NCBI GenBank assembly: GCA_946811695.1 | Contig: OX328123.1 | Coordinates: 122,539,118-122,603,117, forward strand | Length of the DNA stretch: 64,000 nt | Source of the DNA: Gonocerus acuteangulatus | Lineage: Eukaryota > Arthropoda > Insecta > Hemiptera > Coreidae | Direction of reading: 5' to 3' | Shown: positions 42,258-53,674 of the stretch, in pieces | How the letters are laid out: each line of letters starts with the position of its first letter | Position numbering within the stretch: the stretch's first letter is position 1 | Made by a program: the position numbers and the translations under genes | The notes under the pieces: generated by a model | Told to the model about the DNA's origin: nothing | Databases searched by the model: none | What the model saw: only the letters and a program-made list of their open reading frames with translations

Positions 42258-42350
42258 GCCAACGGCCATAGCCACGTTTAATACACCGGTTCCCGTTGAT
42301 CACCGAAGTCAAGCAACGTCGGGCGTGGCATTACAAACGAGTGGCAACCA
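42258..42350 (+). pseudogene. 5S rRNA-like fragment
   Basis: GCCAACGGCCATAGCCACGT then TTAATACACCGGTTCCCGTT, GATCACCGAAGTCAAGCAAC and GTCGGGCGTGG follow the first ~75 nt of metazoan 5S rRNA closely, including the internal box A region. After that similarity falls to fragments (GAGTGGCAACC for the GGGTGACC region). The canonical 3' end (pairing with GCCAACGG) and T-run are missing. It is either a 5S pseudogene or the head of a 5S-derived SINE. Confidence 0.75.
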
Positions 42351-43218
42351 GTAGCTAGCCATGCGTCAATAGCCAACAATTTGATACAAGGTTTAATTAA
42401 AAATAAGAGTTACGGAAATCTGATATTGCGTCATGATTACATTTCTTAACATAATCAAATCGCAAATTTTCTTAAATGGTGTTTTATGTGAAATGCCACA
42501 TATAAAACATAGTCTAACCCGTATCTTTGGTTTTCCTTCATCTTTTTTGCCAGCCATCAAAATCTATTGTCTCGTGTACACCTCGCCATGTTTTCCTGTT
42601 TTGGGTCTATCCAAAACTGGTGCTTGCTTAGCTAATAATGCATTCTCGAAAATTCATTAACTTGTAATTTGTTGTTTACTTGATACGAACTTTAGCGTGC
42701 GTGGAGTTAAATATAAATTAAAAATCGTACGTTAAGATTAGAACATTTATGTATGAAATTAAAATTAATAAGGCACAAAATAAAATGTATTATGCATTAT
42801 AAAGGGTAAAATAAACAGTTTTAAGAGGGATAAATGAACCTGATGTGTTGAAAATACATTTTCAATAATTATTATTATATGAATTGACTTATTTCAAAGA
42901 CGTTTAGATTTAATGCTTATAATTCGTATTTTGTAATATCTTTTACTTTTCAAGTAAGTATATTATCATTTATTGCATTCTTATAGGAGAATTTCCTATT
43001 ATTTTTTTTATTTTATTTAGTTATTTATGTACATATTAACAACAATATTGCTCCGCGCACTAAAACGCATAAATAATTATTAGTTTTTTTCTGGTAGAGT
43101 AATCTTCCGAATTATTTCTCGTTTCTTACCCGCACCACTAATTTATTCTAAAAATAAAGAGACATAAAGAAATTCCCACTATTTGGCTTTTAGATTTATT
43201 AAGTTACTATTAATACAT
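42351..43218. other. Unexplained region
   Basis: No supported gene. A 75-codon frame at 42433-42660 has no known motif. If 42258 is a SINE head, part of this could be its body, but I saw no second copy. Confidence 0.4.
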
Positions 43219-44159
43219 CAGTCCAGGCAACGAATGCTTAAAAACAGCTACAGGTGGAAATTTTTGGAACAAAATTTTTGACTTCGTAACTTTGTTTGCG
43301 CTGGATAGGAGGTGAACATATCACCTAAATAAAATGCCAGACTTTCAAGAGCGGATATTTCGAAAACTAAAGATATCTCGAAAAACTTTATTGAATAGAA
43401 GTTGTAGGATATTTAATCAGTTTTCATTTGTTATAGAATAGTCATGTCGCTAGGACGCAGTGTTTCCAAGATATAAGTGAAAACCCGAAAAATGGGGCCT
43501 TCTAAACCCCCCTCCCCCCGGCACAAAGGCTACGGGCAAGGACTTTTGATATGTTGACCTCCTAACTACCCGAAACAAAGTTATGAAGTTAAAAATTGTG
43601 TTCCAAACATTTTCATCTATAATTCTTAGATTCCTGGACTAATAGTCGCTAAATTTATGATTTCACGATGAACACTGAAATTATTTTTACGTTTGAAGGA
43701 AAATACATAAAATAGCAAAGTAATATATATTATTGAAGGGAATGCAATACTCTACAACCCTATATCCGTTATTTATTTTTTGGGTTCATCGTTGAAGAGT
43801 TATCCCGTGAAAACGGGGAAAAAATATGCGGCAAAAGTGTTTTTCCCCAAAATGACAGACTTTCAAGAGCGGATATTTCGAAAACTAAAGATATCTCGAA
43901 AAACATTATTCAATAGAACTTTCAGGAAATTTAATCAGCTTTCATTTATTTTAGGAAGGTCATGTCGCTAGGACGCAGGGTTTCCGAGATATAAGTGAAA
44001 ACCCGAAAAATGGGAACTTCTAAACCCCCCTCCCCCCGGCACAAAGGCTACGGGTGAGGACTTTTGATAAGTTCACCCCCTATCCAGCCCAAACAAAGTT
44101 ACGAAGTCAAAAATGTTGTTCCAAAAATTTCCATCTATAACTGTTCGTTGACTGGACTG
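43219..44159. mobile_element. MITE with ~100-bp TIRs and internal duplication
   Basis: The left end CAGTCCAGGCAACGAATGCT and the right end read reversed, CAGTCCAGTCAACGAACAGT, begin inverted repeats of ~100 bp (GGAAATTTTTGGAACA, TTTTTGACTTCGTAACTTTG). CAT flanks both ends. Inside, a ~300-bp segment occurs twice directly (43341 and 43855: GACTTTCAAGAGCGGATATT, CATGTCGCTAGGACGCAG, CCCCCCTCCCCCCGGCACAA). Another CAGTCCAGGAATC-type end lies inverted at about 43640. Looks like two fused MITE copies. Superfamily unassigned. Confidence 0.75.
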
Positions 44160-44297
44160 CATATTCGTTTCTTATTAAAAGGCCTACCTTTTATCTTTAA
44201 AAATTTATTATTATTTTTTTAAAATGTTTTAAATGATCATATAACTTAAGTAGAACCATGATGCAAATTGATCTATCGTGTACTATTATCACTAAAA

Positions 44298-44336
44298 TAG
44301 TAATGCTCGGCGCTAATGGGCCAGAAGTCGATGGAC

Positions 44337-44391
<55 letters not shown>

Positions 44392-44398
44392 GTAATGC
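44298..44398 (+). mobile_element. SINE family B, truncated copy with target duplication
   Basis: A short insert TCGGCGCTAATGGGCCAGAA, then GTCGATGGACGTAA, matches the SINE-B 3' end at 49852-49884. It is followed by a ~51-nt poly(A). It is bracketed by TAGTAATGC (44298-44306 and 44390-44398), with adjoining A residues making the duplication possibly longer. Confidence 0.85.
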
Positions 44399-44814
44399 CT
44401 AATTTATCAGAGGTTATTATATTAAAAGTGTTATTCGAAATTAGAGATGGTGGCAATAATATAAAAAGACCGTCACACAATTCAGTGATGTAATACTGTT
44501 CATTAAATATCTTGAATAAGAAATACCTGGATGGTCATGATAGACAGAAGAGATACAAAAGTGTATATATTTTGCAAAAAGGGTTTATTACTTTCCTTAA
44601 GAGGAAAACATACTTTTTGGGAGGGTTGGATAAGTAATTTAAGTTTCGCTGTCGGACGGGAATCAGAAGTTGTACTCCCTCCTTCTATACGTTCCATCTC
44701 CGGAACATGAAAGATTTTATCATGGAAAAACATTCTTTCATTGTTCATCCTGAACATCTAAACTTTAGGCCAACTTACATGTTTACTTACATGAGAGATT
44801 TCTCAGGACAATAG

Positions 44815-44849
<35 letters not shown>

Positions 44850-45015
44850 GAGCTATTGTGCTGAGAAATCTCTGATTATACTCCTAAATTCGGTTGTATA
44901 TCTCATCGACTTTTTTTAATTCTTCCTTCAAGTATGAATTTTATGAACTGCATCATTTTAGTATATTTGCATATAATTGGAAATAGAAATCTCGCCTTCC
45001 TATACATATATTATA

Positions 45016-45067
<52 letters not shown>

Positions 45068-45984
45068 TCAAAGGTACATTAATCATCTCTTGTTCTTAAT
45101 GACCTAATAAATTTTATTCTAGTGTCTCCTTCCTCTGTATGGCCTCAGGGCCAGCTTTCAATGAGTTTTTGAAAAGAAAAAAAGCTTGTTTCTCAGCATT
45201 TTCAGAATACTCTGAAGTATATTATTATATATGAATTTATTATATGAATGACATTAGGACAAAATAAAGAGCAAGTAACTTATATTTTATTTATTCTCAT
45301 TGTGGAATATTTATTTCAAAAGAACATGCAACTACCCTAAAGAAAATATCCTACAATCAGAAATACCAAGTAATCATACAGAAGTAATAATATATTCTAT
45401 TTGACAAAAATAAAGCGGTATTTTATTCTATTTTATTCAGAAGACCTTTAGGACAGTCCATTAGATTTGCTTTATGGCTCTGGGGAACTTGGAGAGATAA
45501 AGTTCATGAGTCCGCAAGTACTTTCCAATCCTTCGCATTATTTATTACACCATTGAGAATGGTAAAGGCTTTTCAATAGAATAGATTCCTTTTAATGCTT
45601 GCCATTTCAATCGCCTTGTTTAAGAAGTTGCTGCCCTACTTTCAAAAAATCCTTACGAATCAGCCGGTGCTTTTTTATATTCAGATAATTTAAAAAGCAT
45701 TCCTATTTATACGAGACCTTGTTCTATAACGAACATCAGAAAGGCATTTACCACTCTGCCTTGTCTTCATAGTCTTCTATCAGAATGGTAGTTCACATAT
45801 TTTCCGACTTGCGAGTAACCCTCAGGATACTAATCTTAGTCCTCTTATATACCTTCTCAGTTCCTCCGTAGGGCGAAAAGCTGCTTATGAGCGTCCTAAA
45901 ATATAGTCCAATTTTGAATTTTTTTTCTAAAAACATCGTTCCATGCGAACGATTAAGTTAAGTTAAGTTTTAAATTAACTATGG
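44399..45984. other. Region with a microsatellite hairpin and unexplained DNA
   Basis: A hairpin GAGATTTCTCAGGACAATAG / CTATTGTGCTGAGAAATCTC brackets a (TA)n at 44816-44846. A second (TA)n is at 45018-45063. 45100-45980 shows no recognisable gene. Confidence 0.5.
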
Positions 45985-47222
45985 ATTAATTTAAAAGGTC
46001 AAGTTTGTTAACCAGGAGAATCCGACCGCCGGAACAGGGTATTTGTGGCAAAATTTGCACGAAAAACCCCTAGTGCTTATGTTTTTACGTTAATATACTT
46101 CCAGGTACACTTTTTATAGGTTTTATAATGTAGGAATACAAATGAAACTTTGAAGGAGTGTCAGGTAAAAATAAAATAAACTTGATAAAAAAAATAAACA
46201 TATCTGTAATGAAAAAATAAATAAATCACTTTGTACAAGAAAACTATAAGTAACTTCTTTGGAAATAAATAAAATAATAACTAAACAACCCGCTGCCAAA
46301 AATAAAATAATAATTTAATGAGTGTCTATAAATAAATCCGCACTGAAATAGGCACCACGTTGTCGCACTACTGAAAAAAAATTTAAACTGGCTAGCTAAT
46401 TTTCGGGTTACCTAAAAGCCGCGGGAACAGAAATTTAACTATTAATTAATAAATTATTTTGGCAATGGCAATAATGACTAACCAGGCCTGATGACCAATG
46501 TTGACAGTCAGGTTACAATGTTAACAGTCATGTTACATTTGTGGTGCTACACAGCCATTCTTAAAGCGATATCTTTAACAGTTTACGAGAGACGTTGATG
46601 TATCTAGTTTTTATGTAAATTTCAGTTTGGGTTTCCACTAACAATTGATTCATCTTAAAATTGTTTTAAATTCATCTTATTTAAGATATAAATTGTTGGT
46701 TTGCTTGGAGGTAAGGAAATATTAGACAAAAAAAATTGTATTAACCGGCATAAAAAGTTTTGGGTTCTTCGTATATCTTTTTGAATATCACGAAGCGCGT
46801 TCAGAAATCGCGGCTGTGGGAATGTAACGATTCGGAATCTTGCTGAATTTGCTCAAACACGAATGGTTCTGAAGCAATTTTTTATGAGGCGATGTCAATC
46901 GGAGGAATAATTGCATATAACTTGGAAAGTGTTAGTTTTGTAACGAGATTTTGCCTCTTTTTACGTCACTTTTTAATTGTTCGTTTTTATTTTTATTTGT
47001 AAAATGAGTATTTTCGTAAATGAAGTTAGAAATTACGAACACAATGGTTGTAGTGTGCGAACTACAGCGAACTTTGCAAGGCTGATACTGTCCGTTTTTC
47101 TTTGTGGTGCCTAAACCCTTCATTCACATGGAGATATCATTTTATATTTTCATTTCTTTAGCAATAGCTCAAGGGATATGAACGAAAATGTACTAAGATG
47201 ACGCAGTTCCTGCGTTTGCCTG
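45985..47222 (+). mobile_element. HINE-like copy, plus strand, 5' end eroded
   Basis: In plus orientation it contains GGTCAAGTTTGTTAACCAGG (inverse of 20170-20190), TACGTTAATATACTTCCAGG near the shared module, and AAAAGTTTTGGGTTCTTCGT with CGATGTCAATCGGAGGAATA (inverse of the ~350-bp module). The 3' end is GGGATATGAACG...CTAAGATGACGCAGTTCCTG then CG (47173-47215). The order mirrors the minus-strand copies. It lacks a recognisable (TA)n core and 5' subterminal motif. Confidence 0.55.
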
Positions 47223-48329
47223 AAAAGCGAGAAACACATTGTTACTAGTATAATGCCTAAAATCATGTTTTTCTTTAGATTGAGGAAGTATTTAAATTTG
47301 TTTATCCTTAATTTTTTCAAATAATGTTATAAATATTTTATATATAACATGTTATAAATATTTTATATATATCGTAAGTTTCTATTTCACATTTTTTTTC
47401 AAATCTCACCATCATGGAAACGTCTCATAATGCCGCTGTTCCTATATCTTTAAACTGCATTTAATCTTACATAACACATTATAATTCCTTCTTTTCAGCT
47501 GATATGTATTATTAATGTCATAGCATAGGAAGTTGATTAAATTCAGGACCTTCTGAAGAAAAGTCTTGAAATTTCTTCAGTGGGATGAATGTTTACATTG
47601 TGAATGAGAAGGGGAGCAAAAACTGGGAGGCCACGGGGAACCTTGTGACAACACCCCGAAGAAAGTTTTTATTTTTTACCTAAGCCCTTCCCTTTCTCTA
47701 CAATGGCTGAAGTTAACAAGGTTTTCCTTGTTACAAGACCTAATTTGAATAATTTTTTTTTTTTATTCACTTCCATCAGGCCTGTAATTCGATTTTATAC
47801 TCTTAATTTAAATGGAAAATAATTTTACAATTACGGTTAAGCGTGCCAATATTTTCCAACTACTTATTACGATTATATTTGAGTATACTTTGCCACATTC
47901 AAAAGGAATATTTTTTTTAGTGGCTAGTGTTATATGAACGTTAAAGATTTTTAAGAAATTTATTAAAATTCTCTCTTGAGTGCAACCTCAATAGCTATAT
48001 TCCAAAGGGATGTATAATATACTGGGCGACAAAAATGAATATTTTATAAATATAAAATGTATATTTATTTATTTAATTTATTCTGAGTTCCGCAACAGCG
48101 ATTAACTCGGGACGACAGAAGTAAGGTCTGTTTGAATATTAGTCAGTTTGTCATATAAACAAAATAAAAAACAAACACAAAAAAAAACAGAAAAAATAGA
48201 GTAAAATAAAAAAGTAAAATAAAAGGAAACCAAACAACAAAAGAAAAAAAAATCGACAAGTCAATGAGAAAGTTTAAAATAAAATGATTATTTATTTTAT
48301 TTTATTTTATTTGATTGTAATGTTGCCTT
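47223..48329. other. Unexplained region
   Basis: No recognised gene. It contains a ~27-bp tandem duplication around 47325-47370 (ATGTTATAAATATTTTATAT repeated). Confidence 0.45.
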
Positions 48330-48450
48330 TGTTGATGGGTGTTAACAGGACACTGAGGATGACGTGCTGACCTCGAAAACGTTTTGTTAAAATAAAGGAA
48401 TTAAACAGTGGAGGTGTGTTGGCTTGTTTGGCATCCTGTTTAAAATAAAA
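48330..48450 (+). repeat. Penelope-type terminal fragment
   Basis: ACACTGAGGATGACGTGCTG then ACCTCGAAAACGTTTTGTTA and AATAAAGGAATTAAACAGTG. The GAAAACGTTTTG..AATAAA block is shared with the PLE 3' region at 33655-33710 (inverse). Orphan PLE end. Confidence 0.5.
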
Positions 48451-48492
48451 TTATGTTATACAATAAAACCATAGTAAAATACTACATAAAGT

Positions 48493-48495
<3 letters not shown>

Positions 48496-48524
<29 letters not shown>
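48496..48524. repeat. (TA)n microsatellite
   Basis: About 14 TA units. Confidence 0.9.
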
Positions 48525-48528
<4 letters not shown>

Positions 48529-48599
48529 AAACAATCACCTGTCTGCATGTTTGTCTGTCTTTCAGGGTTTCCAACCCTTAGTCCGCTAATGTATCTTAA

Positions 48600-49420
48600 T
48601 TTTTTAAAATGTATTCTGAACGTCAAGTAGGTTTCTGGCTGAAATGGATTATAGGTAAACAGCACTCTGTAATTGGAATTCCTACTTGATTGTAAAGTTT
48701 TATAGATTTCCGTACAGAAATGATGGTTGAGGATCTTTTCAAGGATATCATCCTTGTGCTGTACATTCCATTAAGGTGTAAACCATTCAGCTCTTCTGAG
48801 CACCCATATTGACTTGTGAGGCCCAGTTATACTCGAAGTCAGGACTCTATATCAAGCAATCTTAGTTTGTTAAAACATTGTTTAAACAGACACTCCTCAG
48901 GCATCAATGGCAACTTAGTCCAGTAATTTATTACTCTCCTTAATGCCTTTACATTCATAGGGCTTCTTCCTGTCTCAAGTTGAACTATATGAATTTCATC
49001 TGAGCTGCTTCGATGGCATCGAGATCCCTAAGGTTCCATGCTTCAGATGCATTTTGGAGAGCTGAAGAGACCTTTGAACCATCTTTGTCTTCCAAGAGTC
49101 ACTTTTACCTCTTCTTAAAATTTTGTATGATATGCGGAGACCCTTTGTGAAATTTTCCTGAGGATAAAAAAGGAACTTCTAAGTAGGTGTAAGTCTTTGT
49201 GCATTCCAATTTTTCATTGTGCTAGTAAAGAGGCTTGAGCTTCTTTAACCTTGGTGATTAATAGAATACAAGGAGTTTTGACTTACTCACATTCAAGAAT
49301 AGGGAATTATTAGCGCAATACTGCTGTAGGATCTTTAGGTTCCTTAGGATTGCTATGCCAGCCATTACTGAGAAAATAATGTCATCTGCGAGAAATCTAT
49401 CTATCTATAAAGTAGGTGTA
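48600..49420 (-). pseudogene. Decayed LINE reverse transcriptase, C-terminal half
   Basis: The minus strand reads, almost entirely in one phase, FLADDIIFSVMAGIAILRNL, then KILQQYCANNSLFLNVSKSK (RT motifs C and D, with FLADD for F/YADD). It continues TYTYLEVPFLSSGKFHKGS and AWNLRDLDAIEAAQMKFI, the 'TYLGV.FS..G' and 'W...D..E..Q..F' landmarks downstream of motif C. It extends through RRVINYWTKLPLMPEECLFK. Stops interrupt it at several positions. No match to the I-group or Jockey copies above, so it is a third LINE lineage. It is truncated near the mariner insertion at 49455. Confidence 0.65.
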
Positions 49421-49709
49421 GTATGGCACGCCAGGTAACAGCTATTAAAATATACAGGGTGTCCCACATTGAGATGTCATAACTTTAGGGGTTTATTCTG
49501 CATTTCATTCGTAGTTCAGGAGCGCAAAAATGAGCGTTCTATCTGAAAAGGTAGAAGAGCTACGCAAACGTTTGTCTTTTTTAAAAACTACTGGTTTTTT
49601 TAAAGAAAAACTGAGTTTTCGGATTTAGTGATCAATGTATCGCAAATAAAGACCACATTTTTAGAATCTACATTAAATTTCAAATAAGATACACTGGTTA
49701 TTAAAATAT

Positions 49710-49882
49710 TACCATGAAAAGGGGTCTCCCGTAGTCTAGTGGCTAGCGCGCTGGATTCATAAGCGGGAGATGGTGGGTTCGATTCCCACCTCCGGCAGGA
49801 ATTTTCTCATCTCAAGGCTCGCTGGAAAAATTCCTCGCTGCACCTTGGATGTCGGCGCTAATGACCTAGAAGTAGATGCGCC

Positions 49883-49923
<41 letters not shown>

Positions 49924-49931
49924 TATGAAAA
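49710..49931 (+). mobile_element. SINE family B, full-length, tRNA-like head and poly(A)
   Basis: Insert 49721-49920, bracketed by TACCATGAAAA / TACTATGAAAA (one mismatch). The head has box A TAGTCTAGTGGCTAGCGCG and a perfect T-arm GTGGGTTCGATTCCCAC (box B GGTTCGATTCC). The loop ATTCATAA suggests an ancestral CAT (Met) anticodon. The acceptor and anticodon stems do not pair, so it is not a tRNA gene. The body ends GCGCTAATGACCTAGAAGTA, then GATGCGCCGT and ~35 A. It sits in the left arm of the mariner dimer. Confidence 0.9.
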
Positions 49932-50754
49932 ATTAGGAGCTATATTAAAAGCCATACAGGTGAGAATGTTTAATATTAGTTTTTTATTAAATTATTCAAT
50001 ATTTTCTAAACCAGCTATTTCTAGACTTAGAGGTTTGCCTCCGCCTCAAAAGTTGCATTATTTAATAAGCTTCAAAATGGTACCTCGTAGTTTTACAAAA
50101 AAAAATCGATTTCAATCTATTTTTTTCTGATATCTAAGTCAAAATCAATAAATGTGCTTTAGTGTGAACGAGCCATTCTGAACAAATTCTTTTTTTTAAA
50201 ACGATGATGGTGATTTCCCATCCTTCCCACACAACATGATGCTTATTAAACAAGCCCATCTACCAAATAAGAACTCACTCTGGTTTCAAATGGATTGTTG
50301 CCCAGCTCATAATGGATGAGTGGTTACAGAATGGCTGAAGAGTGAATTCCCTAACCGTTCCCACACTATGTAAACACAATTTTTGCGCTGATAAGGGTAG
50401 GGGGACACTTTGGAATAAAGGGTGAAAGAATTCAGAAGAACATATTGGAAATAATTACCATTATTGTAAATACAATGAATACAATACTATTCTATTTAAT
50501 AAAATTTCTGCTTGTAAGTTAACTGGGTTATACATTAAAATAATTTGAAATTGTATACAAAAAACTCTCTCCTGCAGATAAAAAACGAGAAAAAAAACAT
50601 TTAAATGAAAGGCATCCTTAAAAGTTGCTTTAAATAGTTACCTTGTTTTCCTAGGAAAAATCTATAGAAATCCATGGGTGAGAGACAAATATTTGTTACT
50701 GTGGACTAATAACTATTTGTCCAGTAGATTTTCAAAATATTTACAAATATAGGC

Positions 50755-51030
50755 TTAACGTCTAACTGAATCCACGGCATTACGGAGGACGTCTTGTCTT
50801 TGAGTTCTCATGAGCTGGCACTGCTCCTGGATCCTGTTAATGAGTTCCTCCTTCGTCGTCACGGGCTCTGAGTACACTCTGCTCTTCAATGTTCCCAATA
50901 CATGTAAATCTAAAGGATACAGATCAGGAGGCAAACGAAGTGGTCCATAGTGGCCGATACAACGATTAGGGAATTCAGTGTTCAGCCATTCCGTCACCAC
51001 TCGTCCATTATCAGCTGGGCAACCATGCAC
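50755..51030 (-). pseudogene. Mariner-like transposase C-terminal remnant
   Basis: A 91-codon open frame: HGCPADNGRVVTEWLNTEFP, then NRCIGHYGPLRLPPDLYPLD, LHVLGTLKSRVYSEPVTTKE and ELINRIQEQC. This matches the 'DG.P.H....V..WL...FP.RWIGR.GP..WPPRSPDLTPLDFFLWG.LK..VY' block of arthropod mariner-like transposases, with the catalytic third acidic residue region present as PLD. The upstream portion is broken and repeated, inverted, in the left arm. Dead. Confidence 0.8.
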
Positions 51031-51760
51031 TCGAAACCAGAGTGCGTTCTTATTTGGTAGATGGGCTTATTTAATAAACATCATGTAGTTTAGGAAGGAT
51101 GGGACATTGCCATCATCGTGTGAAATTTAAGAATTTGTTCAGAATAGCTCGTTCACACTAAAGCACATTTATTGATTTTGACTTAGAAATCAGAAAAAAA
51201 TAGATTGTAATAGATTTTTTCCTAAAACTACGAGATACCATTTTGAAGTTTATTAAATAATGCAACTTTTGAGGCGGAGGCAAGCCTCTACGTCTAAATA
51301 TAGCCGGTTAAGAAATTATTGAATAATTTAATAAAAAACTAATATTAAACATTCTCACATATATGGCTCTTAATATAGCCAGTTTATCTTATTTGAACTT
51401 TAATGTAGATTCTAAAAATGTGGTCTTTATTTACGATACATTGATGAAAAAGTCCGAAAACTCAGTTTTCTTTAAGAAAGCCAGTAGTTTTTAAAAAAAG
51501 ACCTTTTAGCTTAGCTCCTCTACATTTTCAGATAGAACTCTCATTTTTGCGCCCCTGAACTACAAATGATATGCAGAATAAACCCCTAAAGTTATGACAA
51601 CTCAATGTGGGACACCCTGTATAGTAGGTGTAGCATGGCTCACCGAGTAACAGCTAGGTTTAGAATAAAACTGTGTTGTTTTCAAGTGTTTAAGGAGTGT
51701 TTGAATGTACGAACTACCTTCAGTGAGTATGTCAGGAATTGTAAAGTCGCTGCGAGAGAG

Positions 51761-51930
<170 letters not shown>

Positions 51931-52971
51931 TGAATGGACTACTTCAAATCGAAAGGGCTCTACTTGACTATCATTCAACCCCTGAAAGAAGTATAGTGGA
52001 AAATGACAGGGTAAATCCTATCTGTTCTCTGCCTTCTTTAGCTTTTATTACAAGTCACTCTACTCTCTCGACTCCTTTAAGTAATTTTGGCCGTCTCATT
52101 TTCATTCCAACAACTTTTCCAATAGCTTTCCATTATCTTCAAGTGCAATAACGTGGGGAGATAATAATAATATTTTTTTGTACGAATATCACCTGTTAGA
52201 CTTCATAAACTGGGGAGGACCAAAAGACGCTATTACTTCAGTGGTTTCAGATAATGACTAGAAAATTGTTTCAGAAAAATATTAAAATTTATCTTTAATT
52301 CTTAGGCAATATCAGGCAGAATTCCAGTAATCCACGCAATCATGGCCCGAAGCAGGCTAGAAAGCATGCTCCATTTTACCAATTCCAAAATGAATCATCT
52401 GCGAATTTATTCCAGTCAGTCAGTAATGAATCCTGGTAGGATGGAAGACATTCGAAGACATTATGCGAAAAATAATTTAATGATGAAACCTCATTTTTTA
52501 AAGTCCCTCAATATTTTCTAATCTTGTACAATAAGGAGTAAAACAGATTTTATTAGTGTAACTGTAAGACTCGAATGGTTGCCTCCGTCTAGTTCAGTAA
52601 TCATGTTTCATATGTTCATCTAGAGAAGATTGAATATGTGACAGACGTCAAGGATACTAAAATGGCAACATTTCCTCTTGGTTGTTATATTGTTTCCTTT
52701 GAATGTAGGAAGAGTTTTACAAGCTTTCAAGCTGAAGGGTTTTATGAAAAGGGATGATACTAGACTGGCATTTATACCAGAATCATCTTCTGCTCGCTTC
52801 TTTTCCTATATAACCTGCGATATGTAGCTTAACTCTAGGGGCTTCATATTCCGATAGCAATACAATTCAAACGTTCTTTACTTCCCCAATGAAATGTTGA
52901 GAAATGAAAAAAAAAAAAAAAAAAAAATCGTTTCTTTCCTAAATAGGCTATACGATTCAGAGAAGAAAATA
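51931..52971. other. Unexplained region
   Basis: No supported gene; a 21-nt A-run at about 52906-52927. Confidence 0.4.
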
Positions 52972-53674
52972 CAGTAGAACTTGGATAATTCGTACCCATA
53001 GGGACCGATAAAAAAAGTTCGAATTATCCAAAATTCGAATTACAAAAGTTTTTGAAAATCAAGGGCTAAAAAATCGAACTACATATTTTCACATTTTTTA
53101 ATTAAAAAAAAAAAAAAAAAAAAATACATACACAATAAACGTTAAAGTTCTATAACTTGTCGGCTTCGACATCTTTGTCCACCACTTTCCAGAACTCCTA
53201 GAGTCCAAGAACTAGACTATGAGACCGCCGCGCTTCTTGTCCCGGAACTCCTACATCCATATCTAGGCGCACGGTAGTGCGCCAGGCCAAGTTCCGGCCT
53301 AAGCATACTGTGTGTATATTACAGGCGGTCTTAGAGCCGATTTTTACCCTCTAATAACTTTCAACCAGGTGAAGATAAATTTATGAAATTTTACACAGGT
53401 ATTAAACTACTAGATGTGAGTAAAACTGGAAATTTTCATAAGTCTACATCGAATAGTTTCCGAGATATAAGCGATCGAAAATCGGGATTTATAGGACTCA
53501 CTCACTCACTCACTCACTGACTCATCAAAATTATTAGGCACTTCCCATGATGCTAGAGACTTGAAATTTTGCATGAAGATAGATATGAAGGTGTTATTAA
53601 AGGAAAAAATCGAAAAATCGCGAAAAGTTGTGTTTGACTCCGCTTCCGGGGCGGGGGCGTGCCAGTTTTGTACT

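Larger units (their letters stand above)
49455..51619. mobile_element. Mariner-like element forming an inverted dimer
   Basis: Both ends start CAGGGTGTCCCACATTGAG and are flanked by TA. Inverted similarity runs far beyond normal mariner TIRs: 50963-51619 is inverted relative to 49455-50359 (less a SINE insertion), about 660 bp per arm, and includes part of the transposase gene. The central ~600 bp is single copy and carries the rest of the C-terminal coding region on the minus strand. Arms share AGTTTTCGGA, AAATAAAGACCACATTTTTA and GTTTGCCTCCGCCTCAAAAG-type segments. Confidence 0.8.

Noticed and set aside
42258..42378. Functional 5S rRNA gene
   Set aside because: The 3' half and terminator are not recognisable, and the 5'/3' closing helix cannot form.
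49721..49797. tRNA-Met gene
   Set aside because: Boxes A and B and the T-arm are good, but the acceptor and anticodon stems do not pair. It also continues into a SINE body with poly(A) and target duplication.
53160..53340. Possible gene in the GC-rich block
   Set aside because: Contains short inverted phrases (GCGCACGGTAGTGCGC) but no sustained frame or known motif.
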